A stretch of 64,000 bases of DNA from assembly GCA_037355855.1 (NCBI GenBank), contig CM074761.1, positions 992,001 through 1,056,000 of the forward strand, given 5' to 3'. Origin of the DNA: Pseudo-nitzschia pungens. Taxonomy: Eukaryota > Bacillariophyta > Bacillariophyceae > Bacillariales > Bacillariaceae. Below the pieces are notes generated by a model. That model saw only the letters and a list, made by a program, of their open reading frames with translations, made no database searches and was not told the DNA's origin. Below are positions 37,313 to 49,069 of the stretch, piece after piece (the first letter of the stretch is position 1; every line of letters begins with the position of its first letter). The position numbers were made by a program, and so were the translations under genes.

Positions 37313-38353
37313 TTTGGTCATTTCTACTGTATTTGGATAAAAGTAAACTTGCTCTGTTATCACCCTGGTGAATGATTTCCGTTCCGTCTTTGAGTACTGA
37401 TAGACATCCCCCCTTGTTGACCTTCTATTGAAGAAGCTCGAGATGTGGGATATCGATTAGAATCAATGTAATGCAAGTCAAGTGACACACAAGACTCAGT
37501 GTCGTGCAGGAAGACTTCCAGACCGTTCTTAAGAAGCTCGTCCAAAGTAGCTGGTGGTGTGTGATCCCTACTGAGGAAACCAAACCAATTCCATCAGAGT
37601 TCCAATCTACTATTTAGTGAACGTTGCTACGGAATGGTGAGGTACACCACGGCAACACTTTAAAATTGGTTCCAAATTTATGGGAGTCACAAGAGGAAAA
37701 TATTATACCAGCTATGTTTTTGGTTTGAAAAGAAAGGGAGACAGTACGTGTAGTACTACTAGCACTACTAGAATGCTGTAGTAAATGTTCACACTACTAC
37801 TAGTATCATATTGTTGAAAAACCATTCCAATTTACTAGTAGTACTCCAGCAGCAGCACCATGCAGGTGGCGACGGTGGGACTCAGACTTGATAAGAAGAG
37901 GAAAAGAGGATGGCCATTTGGTGCATGGGTGCCATGGTCTGAACATCAGCAGTCACCGTGATGTTACTAAAGATCTTCAAGTGTTCCATATTCGCATTCC
38001 TTACTCAAACAGACAAACTCTCACCAGTGCCACCACGTGAGGTCTAGTATTGGCAAGTTCAAACCCAACTTGGTGCTTGATATTTCCCCCAAATAGTTTT
38101 TTTGCACCCCTCCCCCGAGCAAGATGATGGACACAACGTTAAGCCGTGAAGACAAGCCCTGAAGACAAGGAGAACAAAGTGTACGAGTTGATTGTTGATT
38201 ACGAGTAACCTTACCTGGAGATTGGGGTGAGACTTTCTTTTGTTGCTGTAGCCATAAGGTTACTGTGTAGTTTACGTTTGCATTGCCAACCGAAGAGAAC
38301 GGAGCCGGACTCGCGAACAAAACGCCAACCAGGAAACGAAGCACGCCACAACC
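37313..38353. other. Intergenic region between VPS13 and LSM4
   Basis: No supported gene. CTAGTAGTA/TAGTACTACTAG words recur at 37750-37770, 37795-37803 and 37835-37843. The final part should hold the LSM4 promoter and 5' leader. Confidence 0.45.
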
Positions 38354-39107
38354 ATGGTAAGTTCCGATTCGGAATACGAACGGAGCCACGAGCGGCGAAT
38401 GACCGGGAACGGTTCAACGCCCACCGGATTCGGGTGCATGATGATTGTTTTTTGATTCTCTTCGTTTTTCAAGTGCATTCTTGTTGTCCGCTTAGAATGG
38501 TATACCAACAACTTTTTCCTGCTTCGACATGCTGTTTCCGATCGTTGTCATGCCCGGTTTCCTCGATGATTGTGATTTCATTGATCCGATATGATTTGAT
38601 CCGATATGATTTCATTTGATCCCATTCGAATCGACAAACACAAACGCGCAGTTGCCGCTGTCCATGCTAAACGTGGCGGCCGAAACATCGACGCCGTTGC
38701 TGGTAGAGTTGAAGGGAGGCGACACCTACAACGGGCGATTGGTGAGCTGCGACTCGTGGATGAACATGAACCTCACCGACGTGGTTTGCACGTCGAAGCA
38801 CGGGGACAAGTTTTGGAAGCTGCCCTCGTGCTACATTCGGGGTTCGGCCATCAAATACCTGAGGCTGCCACCGGATTTGCTGGACGCCACGAAAGAAAAG
38901 GTGGAGGAAGACGAGCGACGAAACAAAATCATGAGAGAGCAAAACTACGGAGGCGGCCGGGGCGGAAGAGGAGGCCGTGGACGCGGTGGCGGTGGCCGAG
39001 GCCGAGGAGGACGGGGACGAGGCGGTGGCCGCGGTGGAAGAGGACGAGGACGCGGCGGGGGCAGAGGCTACAACAAGAACAATAGCAGCAACAACAACAA
39101 CAAATAA
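38354..39107 (+). CDS. LSM4: U6 snRNA-associated Sm-like protein LSm4
   Basis: LSm4 is a subunit of the LSm1-7 ring (mRNA decay) and the LSm2-8 ring (U6 snRNP). Exon 1 contributes only the initiator codon, ATG at 38354-38356, followed directly by GTAAGT. The intron is 38357-38651 with a GCGCAG acceptor. Exon 2 (38652-39107) begins LPLSMLNVA, so the mature start is MLPLS, as in the human protein. The Sm1 motif (LLVELKGGDTYNGRLVSCDSW, part) and Sm2 motif (CYIRGSAIKYLRLP) are intact. A C-terminal tail of Arg-Gly-Gly repeats and then Asn/Lys follows, typical of LSm4 and likely involved in RNP condensation. The total is 152 residues. The longer frame beginning at 38616 includes intron sequence and is not the start. 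A short tandem repeat with GATCCGATATGATTT units lies in the intron. Confidence 0.95.
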
Positions 39108-40010
39108 AAAAAAAGAAGAGCTAATCGACGGGTATATAAGTACAGCTCAAACGAAATAAACGTTTTGCATTACACGACGTTGGGAACCAAGAGGTCGAAT
39201 ATTGTCGGGGTGTAAACAACTTGTGTATCTAGTATTTCGTTTCTCTCTCAACACCAACTTACCGATGCCGTGAACGTTCCGACACGCAAGGTCGACCGAG
39301 TATTGGAAATTCCGTGGTATATTTGTTGGATTGCCGTGTTCCCGAGTGTAAGATGTGTCTGAGCTTTGCTATGGCACACATTACTGGATACTGTTTGGAG
39401 ACACGGAAGATACCGTTTCTTTCCATCTCGCGAGTCGTCGACGAACAGCACACGATAGTAGGACTTGGCACAGAATCCATCCGCGATGGATTGGTCGTTG
39501 AGCGGAGATGGGACTAAAGTTATGGAACAAATCGATGCTACGTCTGTTTCCTCTTCTGAGGTATTATGTGCAACTCACACGTAGTATGAAACGGCATCAC
39601 TCGCACTTCCGTCGAATCTCAAAACACACGCAAGGGTGCTACGTTACCGTGCATGTAGTGTAATATGCAAATTTAATTTACTTGAATATTATGTGTAAGT
39701 GTGTGTGTGTGTGTAAATGAAAAAAGTTTCGGAAACAATACAGTAGTGCGATAGGAACTACTCCCGCACACCGCCGATCGATGGGACGTTAAACTGCGGC
39801 GGGGCAGAGCGCCACGGAACGCGACACCGCCGCCCCGACCCATGTCCGGAAGCGTCGGGATTTTCTAGTGGCAGCGAGAAACACGGGACAAAGAGGTCGT
39901 CGCCGTCGCGCGCTAACGACGGTGCATCCGACAGCGGACGCTTTCTCTCTGGCTAAATAAAGATCGTTTTCCTCGCGACGCAAAAGCAAAAGAGGAGCGA
40001 AGCGCGGTTC
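39108..40010. other. Intergenic region between convergent genes
   Basis: No supported frame. A (GT)n microsatellite is at about 39699-39712. The sequence changes from AT-rich to GC-rich near 39770, approaching the next gene. Confidence 0.45.
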
Positions 40011-42035
40011 TTAATACTCGTCCGATTGCCGCGCCCGGCTGCTGCTGCGCTTTCTCGATTGGGATCGGCTGCGGCGGGGAGGGCTGTCGTAGTCGTAGTC
40101 GCTGCTGGCCCCCTTCCGCACGCTCCGTTTCGAGCTCGACGACTTTCTCCGGGAGCTGCTCTTGGAGCGGCTCTTGCGAGACTTGTCGTCCTTGCTCGAG
40201 CGGAAGATGCCGTCCTCGTCTCCCTTGCGGCGGGAGGACGAGCGGCGCGAGGAGGATCGGCGGGATCGGCTGTGGCCCCGCTCGTCGTCCAGCAGGCGCC
40301 GGTTCTTGGAACTCCTGGATTCGCGGTACCGGGAGCGACGCGCGACGGCAAAGGCCAGAAAGGTCGCCACAAAGACGATGAAGCTAAAGGTCACAAAGAC
40401 GTTCGCCAGCAGGCGGGTGAGCTTGGACTCCTTGGCCATGACTCCGCCCGACGCCGACTCGACCTCGACCGAGCTGTAGAAGGATTCCAGGGGCTGTCCG
40501 TACATCTTGTTTCCGACCGTGACGCTCAGAATGGTTCCCTGGGCGTGTCCCAGCGCGATGCAGTCCGCCTCGCAGGTGAAGGAATCGTGCGAGTAAAACT
40601 TCCAGCACTGGTTGATCAGGTCGTCGTCGTCCATTCCGGTGTCGCCGATCACGTATCCGTCCTGGTAGGTGGGATAGTCGATGCAGCTCGTGCAAAACAT
40701 GTACTGCTCGTAGACCTCGTTGAGCTGCGTGAGGGTGTACTCCTGGGTGTCGTACCACCAGTCGTAGGCCCAGTTGTACGTGTCGTCGTCGGTGGCGTCC
40801 TTGCTCCCGAGATTGATGTCGTTCTGCAGGCCGAAATCGTCGTAGGTCATTCCGCTCGATTCGTCTTTGATGAGACACTGGTTGTCCGTGTAGAGAGCCA
40901 TCTGGTATCCTCCGAGGGGCTGGGGGGCCACGCCGGCGTAGAGAATGTTTCCGCTGCCGTCGTAGCCAACGTAGAAGCAATCGTAATCGGTCATGTAGGC
41001 CAAACCGGCGAGCGCCACGACGTATTCGTACTCGTCGATCGCCCACAGGTGCTTGGAAATCTGTTCTATGAACTGATAGAATTCCTGTCGGTAGACTCCC
41101 AACAAAACCCATTCCGTGTCGGGTTTGTGGCAATCCAGTACGCCCACCGGTTCATCGCCAAAGTATTCGTCGTATCCGTAACCCTGGTAGTTTGGATCGA
41201 CGTACTGAACGAACGAATCAAATCAAATCGAATCAAATCGAATCAAATCATTGAATTGTTCAAACGAACCCACACGTGAGATCAAAAAGCACCCATCGCA
41301 TCGCATCACACCATATCATACCATGCTAGACAGAATCCAATCCAATCCAATCCAAACCCAACCTCTTTTGCGTTGCGCTCGCACAATACTAATACTAATA
41401 CTAATACTCAATACTATACTCACCGAAGCCCACATCATCCATCGCGAACAAGCCGGGTTGTCTCCGTCTCCGCTTCCTCCCTGGTCACCACTCCCTTCCC
41501 GTTTCTGGTGATCGCAGTCGATGAATCCACCGAGCATTCGATAGGCCTGCTGCCACATGTCGTAATCGTCACCCGGATCGGCGTAATCGATCATGTTGCC
41601 GCCACTTCGTCCCGATCCGCCCCAGAGTTTTCGGAATTCGTGGGGGTGGTCCTCTCCGAGTTTCTGGACCTCCTCTTCGGAGAGCTTTTCCATCTTGGTG
41701 GCATCGGGGCGGACCTTCTTCATGGCTTCCGCGACCTTGGCCCGGCGCTGGCGGTTTCGCTCGAGGCGCGCCTGTCGCTCGGCTTCTCGTTCCTCGGGGG
41801 TGGGCGCGTTCGGATCGGGGCCCTGCGGTATTTGGAACGTGGTTTTCCCCGTCGCGGTCGTTTTCCGCGTTGTTTTCGTCGTGTCGTTTTCGGGTTCGTT
41901 CCGGGGCCGACCTTCCGGGGGCCGAAACAGGGATTCGATGGGATTGAATCTGGTCTTTCCCGCGTTGGAGCCGGAGCTACCGGCGCTCACAGCGTCTGCC
42001 AGAAGCAGGGACCCGAGAAGCAAGATGTTTTTCAT
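40011..42035 (-). CDS. Unknown single-pass membrane protein with Arg/Ser-rich cytoplasmic tail
   Basis: I do not know the function. Exons are 41424-42035 and 40011-41204, with a 219-bp intron (GTGAGT donor, TTCAG acceptor) and in-phase junction MWAS-YVDPNYQGYGYDEYF; 601 residues. A signal peptide (MKNILLLGSLLLADAVSAG) is followed by a basic, Glu-rich region and a lumenal domain with paired Cys (CTSC, NQCWKFYSHDSFTCEADC) and the segment LLGVYRQEFYQFIEQISKHL. One transmembrane helix (FVTFSFIVFVATFLAFAVA) precedes a tail of about 110 residues made of RS, KS and SS repeats ending SDEY. Codons favour G or C in third position far more than in neighbouring genes, which suggests high expression or a different history. 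I recall similar lumenal segments in diatom proteins of unknown role, but cannot check this. A long open frame on the opposite strand is a by-product of this bias. Confidence 0.85.
41205..41423 (-). repeat. Intron built largely of microsatellites
   Basis: The intron contains runs of AATCA/AATCG pentamers (about 41217-41250), CAATC pentamers (about 41335-41360) and TAATAC hexamers (about 41387-41413). Together they form a large share of the 219 bp. The flanking exons are GC-rich and not repetitive. Confidence 0.8.
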
Positions 42036-43435
42036 GGTGTTTGTGTGTTTGTGTGTGTGTGTTTGTTATCGATTGTCTCAGATTGTATTGTCTTAGATTG
42101 TATTCGTGCGCGGTTGCTGCTGTTGCTGTTGCAATGGAACGCAATGCGATGCGATGCGATGCACTGGACTATCGTTCCACGAGGTATGAAAAGCAATGCT
42201 CGTCTTCGTATCCGAGTTGAAGAGGCACGGGCACTGCGGTTCGGCAGAGAAGCTTTGTTCCGAGGTAATTAGCAATTGCGTATTCTTCTACTGTGCTTTG
42301 CAATCAACAACTTGGGAAGCCAAGGACGGAGTCAGTCGGTCGGTCACTCTCTGTCTCTCTCTCTCTGTCTCTATCTACCAGAATTTAATTACAGCGATGG
42401 TGGCGTCAACAAAGAAAGATAGAGGCTGGATTCAAAAGTTGCTTTCGTCCGATACTGCTCGTTGAAATCGTCGTTCCGGGCCATGTTAGCGAGGCAAGGA
42501 GAATTCGTTTTCGTATACCCGTAGACGGGAGGTATGTTGCGGCCCAGTAGTAACCTTACGGTATGCACCCGTGCCTTCGGTACCAGTAAGGTAAGTTACG
42601 CACTGGATAGAACATCGAACATACTATGCTGGAACACAGGGCTCATTCTTATTGGATATCATTTTTCAAAGAGAGAACAGCGCGGGCCGCATCGCCGAGC
42701 GTGCACTCTCTCGTGCCGAGAACGACCTATTGCGCGTAAATTGGAAGGATTGGCGACCGCCGGAGAGTCGGCCGAGCCAAACGGCTCAATTTTTTCAAAT
42801 ACTCTAATAGTGAATGCCATGGATGCATGCCGGGCTTCTCATTCAGTCACGTTTGATTTTTGGCATATAGTGGAGGCACTCCAACTAAAAAAATAGCAGA
42901 GCGAACGGTATGCATCCACACTATAAACATACCTTAATTAGGTATTATAATATGGTATGCACGCTACTACCATAACCGGCAAAGAAACAAGCGACAGCCA
43001 CCCCTTTCGACGGTTATATCGAGAGCCGGCCGATTTAGCCGTTTCTACGGAATCACATTTTCGTCTTTCAGCGATTGGATCGTAAAAATCTTACCGGTAT
43101 TCACGATCCTGATCGGTACGGTATTCTGAAGAAAGGAATGCAAATCAAGTGTTTCATCCGAACGAACGAATTGAGAACGAAGCAATCCACTATCGACAAT
43201 CCGTCCCGGAGGAAATTTTCTAGTGATCGACTGTCTTTCGAAGCATTCTCAACAGTCTTCGAGTTACTATGCATAAGAGCTTCACTCAGGAACTTTTGAG
43301 ACGCGAAACTATCAATCCAACGAACTTTCACAGGAAAGCGGAAACCAACCTACCGTTCGCTCGATCCATACAGAGTATCCAAACCAAACCAATCATAGTA
43401 TTTTTTCGATTCCGAGAGACCGCACCGAACGCGTC
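42036..43435. other. Intergenic region between divergent genes, microsatellite-rich
   Basis: No supported gene in about 1.4 kb. Microsatellites are a (GT)n run near 42047-42062, a GATGC pentamer run at about 42145-42162 and a CT-rich run at about 42346-42372. A small imperfect inverted repeat built on GGTATGC/GCATACC words is seen at about 42908-42960. The promoters of the two flanking secreted or membrane protein genes should be here. Confidence 0.45.
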
Positions 43436-45638
43436 ATGATGCATCGCAGCGCAGAGTTGAATCCGGCAGTGATGATGATGATGGCCCTGCTGCTCCTCTG
43501 TGTCGGGGGAGGAGCGAGCGCCGCTGCCGCCGCCGCACCCGCCGAGAGGGACGCCTCGGATTCCCGGAGAGACCGAGACCTGGTCGGCTTTAATCAAATC
43601 TTGCACCTGGTCCCCAAGGCGCCAACGATGTATCCAACGGGGCCTCCCCCCACCCCGTACCCGGTATCGCTGTGGGCCGACAACTTTCCGGTGGACCACC
43701 ACCACCACCAAGGCGGTCCTCCGGTGTACCCGGACGGTCCTCCGGTGCACCCGACCGCTCCTCCGGCGCGCTTGGGAGGTCCTCCGGTGTACCCGACCGC
43801 TCCGAAAGAAGAACCCCCTCGTCAGTACCCCCCTTTTCCGGCGGTTCCCGCGGCTCCGACGAGATTCCCGACCTCCCCGCCCACTCCGTTTCCCACCCGG
43901 CCGCCGCCGACCCCGGGGCCCACGTCGACGCCGACCGAATCGTCAAAGCCGTCCGCGTCGAGCAGCCCGCCGAGCGACGGGCCGAGCCTGGCGCCGATCG
44001 TCGCGCCGATCGAAGAATCGTCGTCGCCGCCCACCGAAGAGCCCACCGGCGTGTTCGTGCTCGAGGGACGAACGGACGCTTCCGACGATCTCGACTGATG
44101 AACCCTCCGAGAGCGACGACGACGCGACCAAATCGCCTTCCGTGGAACCTTCCGAAGAGCCGACCGCAAGCGACGAACCGTCTCTCGTCTCCGACGAACC
44201 GAGCGACGAGCCTTCGGATGAGCCCACCGAGGAGCCTGCCGCGGTATTCGTGCCCGAGGGACGAACGGACACTTCCGCTGTCGACGGAGAAGAAAAGTCG
44301 CCCGAGGAACCAAAGGATGCGGAAGAACCAAGGGATGTCGAAGAACCAAAGGACGTGGAAGAACCAAAGGATGTCCAAGAACCGGAAGAACCAAATTCGA
44401 TTGGTAAGTACATTTGTTGCGTAGTAGATACGTATCATCTCATGTCGTGCTGAGATCCATTGTTTGGATCGTTCCTTCTCTAGAATGTCACGAGATATCC
44501 AAATTTCAATGATGCGCGCTCTCTCATCCTTTTTTTCCTCATTCCATTTGTCTAGCCGACATAATCTGTGACGTAGATAACGCCGAAAAATGGGGAACTA
44601 TTTGTGTGGCCCTCAGAGAAACCGGTCACCTTCAAATGCTAGGAGGTTTGAATGGTCGCGAATATACTCTGTTTGCTCCAACCAACACTGCCTTTGACAT
44701 TGGAGACCACGCCCTGGAAGATTTGTTTGACGACAACGATTCCCTAACAACTCTCGTATCTATTCACATTGCCTCCGTGCCTCTTTCCTACAGCGCATTG
44801 GTCTGCGACCTGGGCACCGAAATGACGAACTTCGATATGACCGTCACGATTTGCATCGGTGGGATCAAGTTCCAAGACCGCAGAAGGGAACGAAATCCGC
44901 AACCTTCCGGTCATCAGCGACACCGAAACGGTAGAAGCAACCAATGGTTTCATCCACTCCGTGAGCAATCTCATTCTTCCCGTTGAATTCTCGATCAACC
45001 AGGACGTCACCGAACATTCCGCGGGAGACGATCTCTCGGCCGCCACGGAAGATATTTTCAAAAAGGTCGATGAGCCCGACTCGAACGCCAATGTCACCTC
45101 GATCGACGTGGTCCAGAGCGAAGACAGCGAAGAAAGCGTCGATGCCATCCAAAATGTCGAAGATGATTCTGAAAGCATCAGCATCGCTGATACCAATGTC
45201 GACTTGAATGACCAGAGCGGGGGCGAAGACATCGAAAAAAGCGATGACGGAACGAAAAATGAACCGGAAGGTGTTGACGTCGAGAGCAAAGACGCGGAAG
45301 AGAGCGATATTGACACGAACAACGACTCCGAGAGTGCGCCAGTGGAAGAAAGCGAAATCGATCTGAAAGATAACGAAAGTTTTTCCGACCGCCTTGTATT
45401 GCCCGATGCTCCTTCCGTGGATTTTGAATACGACTTTGGTTGCACAGTATGCGACGACCAAGAGCTTTGCGTGATTCCTCGTGCCGCAGTAATGCAATTC
45501 CCCGGAGAAGGATTGATGCCTTGTGTCAACGTTATCACCAGACAAAATCAAGGTCAGTTGCAGATGCTTCCTTCGTTTTGCAAAAACCTCCAGGATCAAT
45601 TCAAAAAGTCTTGTTTGATCGGGGGCGGAGCGAACTGA
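43436..45638 (+). CDS. Secreted fasciclin (FAS1) domain protein with two apparent frame breaks
   Basis: FAS1 domains mediate adhesion in extracellular matrices. The ATG at 43436 opens a signal peptide (hydrophobic MMMMALLLLCVGGG). A His/Pro/Thr-rich linker with PTPFPT and GGPPVYP repeats and acidic Ser-rich repeats follows. Frame one stops at 44096 (TGA); the next frame, +1, continues the same repeat type (EEPxxVFVxEGRTD appears in both) to a GTAAGT donor at 44404. An intron ends at 44555, and exon 2 begins the FAS1 domain (NGREYTLFAPTNTAFD). Near 44872-44876 the domain again needs +1: KFQ then TAEGNEIRNLPVI and EATNGFIHSVSNLILP. A very acidic region and a Cys-containing C-terminal segment (CTVCDDQELC...CKNL...SCLIGGG) complete it. 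As written, the frame is broken twice. Confidence 0.8.
44404..44555 (+). other. Intron of the fasciclin gene
   Basis: Starts GTAAGTACA and ends in TTGTCTAG after a pyrimidine-rich stretch. Splicing joins NSI to ADIICDVDNAEKW with matching phase (1 plus 2 bases), which places the FAS1 domain wholly on the second exon. Confidence 0.8.
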
Positions 45639-46336
45639 TCATTTTCCAGGATGAAACCTGAAGAATCGAATCAGATGCGCAATCTCAGTATCCGAAGTTG
45701 CCTGGGATGTTGCCTGGGACGTTGATGGAATGGGATAGTACATTGCTTTTGCTATCCTCCTATCGACAATAATGAATTTCAGTTGATGCCACTTTGCGAC
45801 CTACACGTTCGTGTGCCGGGTATGATGCGAGAGAAATGCAGCGTCGTCAATAACTTTCATATTTAGATGTAATAATAGATAAAACTCTACATATACATTG
45901 TCTCATACATGTAATGATCAACATCCCATAACATGATATACCATGCGTCCGACAACACTTGAGACTCGAGTAACGTTCTAAATTGAACGAGATTCCACAA
46001 AAGGAGCGTTGAATGGAAGCTCACTCAATTTAGAAAGATGAACGAGTCTGAATTGTTCTCCGACGCGTACAAGTAGCAATATTATTAAGAATACCAATAA
46101 AACAATAGCATAGCATGGTTATTGAAATGCCCGAAACATATCAACGATCTCTCGCAGTCAACGCGTTGTAGCACCTGTGCAGCAATGAAAGTTCCTTCTC
46201 AGAGTTTAGCAATGGTTCGTCTATAGAAACGTATCGAGAAGGTGTTTACAGCTCTACATTTCTTCCACAGTTTTGTATTTGGTACTGAGTAAAGATTCAA
46301 ACCAACAAATAACCACGACGCGACTGACTCTTAATT
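45639..46336. other. Intergenic region between convergent genes
   Basis: AT-rich, no supported frame, no repeat of note. It should hold the 3' ends of the fasciclin and DnaJ genes. Confidence 0.45.
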
Positions 46337-48177
46337 TTATGCAGTTGCCTGTTTCACTGCAATTTTGTAAGCCAGCACGAAATTGGATTTGAGTTGATCT
46401 ACCATGTCATCGTTTTCCAGCAACTTCTCACCAGCAGCGAGTTTTGTAAATTCTTCTCCAATGATTCTTATCGCCCGTTTCCGATTCTTCCGTTCGGATC
46501 TAGAGGCACCTGGATCATTGAATACTTTCCATATAGCTTCTCTGAGGGCCATTGAGATATCCATTCTATTGTAGACAGTGATCAGTCGCAAAAGACCTGG
46601 CAAACACGCCGTCGCGTAATCATCCAAAGAAGTATGCTTGAGCTCAACAACAGGAATCAAATTCCTGGACAGATCGAACGCCGTTTTTACGAACTCCTTT
46701 CGCGAAGACCACTTTTGATACAAGGTTCGGGCCCGAAAAGGAGTCCATAATTGAGAAAGTTCCAACAACAGGGAAGGATCCTATTATTTCCAAGTAGGTG
46801 GGTCCGTAAAACCCCGAATCCCTCAAAATTTGTTGCGCTTCATCGCGAACCATCAGTCGAAACTTCTCTTCGGACGCGGCATCAACGTTGTGATCGAGAG
46901 AATAATCAGAGAGCAGTTCCGACTCTTTCACCAAATGTGTAGCAATCTCGATCGTTCTCATGGTGCCTTTTATTTCGATGCTATCGACCGTAGCTACAAT
47001 CAAATCCTCTGCGAGTGCGGTTATCATTTCGTGGATGTCTGTGTCTGTCTTCTCATTGAAGGTTTGTTGATCTCGCAGGAATATCAGACGCTGGGCGAGA
47101 GCTGTGAGCTTACAAAGCACGTCGACGAAGTTTGAGATGCCAAGCTCGCCGACGAATTTTTCGACCGTCGGTGACGACATGTCACCGCTTCCATTCGAGA
47201 ACAATATAGCCACGATCAAGTTTGCGTCGAAGGAAAGCAACGGGAAGTTTTCGGCATGGATCGACCCGTTTCCACCACGTCCCAACATCGGTCCCCACCG
47301 ATCGTACTCGTCAGCGTTTCTTTTCGTCGGACAGTACCGTATAGGCTTCGTGCAATTCCACAAATCGCTCGTGGGCCCTGGGATCGTCTCTGTTTTTATC
47401 GGGATGGATGTCTTTTGCTCTCGAAAAGTAAGCCTTCTTGATCATTGACTTGGATGCAGCCGGTGACACGTCCAGCAAATCGTAGAATTTCGTATCCGCC
47501 ACTTCCATCGCCCTTCTTCTCTTCGCAGCTTCTGCCTCCCGTTCCTCTATCAACGACAACAACTCTCGACGTTCGTCTTCCAGGCTTTGCTCTCGGCTCT
47601 TCCACTTGCGCTCATACGGGTTCCACTTTTTGCCGTCGATGATCCAGGACTTGAGAGCTACGGGGGTTGCGACAACTCCATCCCAAAAACATCTCGACGC
47701 TTGCCATAGGGAAAAAAGGCCAAACCCCAAGGCGGAAGCAGAACCAATCAAACCACCGGCAATGAGTCCAAGCAACCCGGGACCCACAACGTTCTCAATG
47801 ATAAAGAAGTCTTGGGTCCCCTCAATCGAGACAGCGATGAGTCCCCCAACCAATGCAACCGGTATTCCAACCAAAGAGATCGCTGACACAATGCCTCCGA
47901 GGAGCAATGTTTGCAGCGACGACGCAAACCCTTCGAGAACGTCCCTGGGCTTTTTTCGGGAGCGTGCCAGATAACCTATAGGATCGAAGTCCGGAGGAAC
48001 CTGTCGATCGGATGCCGCCCCCGCATCATGACCCTGCCGTCTCTGCCGCCGAGAGGGCCGCGGCCGACTGCGAGTCTTTCCCCACTGCTCCTCTTCCTCG
48101 TGGGATCCCTGTGTAGCAGAGGAAAGCCGAAGCAGCAAACATCCCATAAGCCAAGGTAGCACCAACCGAATCTTCAT
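46337..48177 (-). CDS. Membrane DnaJ protein with C-terminal DnaJ-X domain, two apparent frame breaks
   Basis: J-domain proteins recruit and stimulate Hsp70. The ATG at 48177 begins a signal peptide or anchor (MKIRLVLPWLMGCLLLRL). Two long hydrophobic segments follow (GGIVSAISLVGIPVALVGG; GLLGLIAGGLIGSASALG), then a coiled region and a J domain at about residues 230-290 with the HPD motif (AKDIHPDKNRDD). Frame one stops at TGA 47311-47313 right inside the J domain: LSDEKKR then, one base on, DEYDRWGP, exactly the conserved KRxxYDxxG spacing. The second frame runs through an X-domain-like region and needs a further +1 at about 46780, where ATA ATA GGA TCC changes to GAT CCT. The end (SMALREAIWKVFNDPGAS...RAIRIIGEEF) matches DnaJ-X. 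Corrected length is about 612 residues. Yeast Djp1/Caj1 and plant DnaJ-X proteins share the architecture. Confidence 0.82.
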
Positions 48178-49069
48178 CTCGAATTGTTCAAACGGGATCC
48201 AGGATGTCGAACTTTTCCGTGCCCTCTGAAAACAGTGATGCTACGGCACACGACACACTGCGCTCATCGATTGATTGTGAGATTTTACCGACAGGTTCGA
48301 AGATGCGAACACCGTACAAGCAGTAAACCTTAATCACGATACCGGTATTTTCCAAGTCGCAGTGTGGAATGACAACAAGAAAGCCTGACTCGAGGAACGA
48401 TTGATTCAACTCGTGACATTCCGATTGGCTGTGGGACATGTTTCGACTAAAAATTGTGTTCGTGTTTGTGAAAGGGCGTAGAGCGTTCAGAGTCAGTCAC
48501 TTCAAAAGTGCTGTCAGTCCTGTTCTGCATCCGATATCTTACTTCTTTGCTAGCATTCTAGATATACTGTAAATGACTATAAATACTACTACTACTACAA
48601 ATAGAAGTACAAGTGCTACTTTGATTGTTATGGATCTGTCATGCCGGACGAAAACTTGAGATTGATTGATAGAGAGTTGAAGGTTTCGCGCCAAATTCTC
48701 GTTTCCAAAAAATAATAATAATAGATCCCCAGATTACATGTACGTTTCCTTATGTATTAGACGATGGAACACCAAGATGCCATGCAAACTGTTCTGAAAT
48801 ACGAAATATTCGTCTCTTGGCTCTGGATTGTGATTCATTGTTATAAAAATGTACAGAAGGTAGAACAGTGAAATTCATGTTGTTGAAATTGGAAAGACGA
48901 AAATAGTATTCAAAAAGGGAAGAAGATGAGGGAAAAGCGAATGCCATCATCGAGAAACAATATATTGCACTAAATCGGTGAATGATGTGAAGTAGCTGAA
49001 CAAATAATAATAGAAATCCGGGTCATTGCCGTGCAATTGGTCGAGAACATATTTATGTCACTATCCAAA
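48178..49069. other. Intergenic region between divergent genes
   Basis: No supported gene. Mostly AT-rich sequence with a short TACTACTAC run near 48585. Both promoters are expected here. Confidence 0.45.

Noticed and set aside
38227..38619. 130-codon frame upstream of LSm4
   Set aside because: It lies across the LSM4 leader and intron; the ATG/GTAAGT and GCGCAG splice sites give a better match to LSm4 proteins.
40026..41279. 417-codon open frame on the plus strand
   Set aside because: It lies antisense to the RS-tail membrane protein gene; GC-ending codons on the true strand remove stops on the other. It has no domain or splice logic of its own.
41373..42272. 299-codon open frame on the plus strand
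   Set aside because: Antisense to exon 1 of the same gene and runs through microsatellites.
43590..44438. Long minus-strand frames over the fasciclin repeat region
   Set aside because: They mirror the repetitive acidic and Pro-rich coding sequence of the plus-strand gene and are low complexity.
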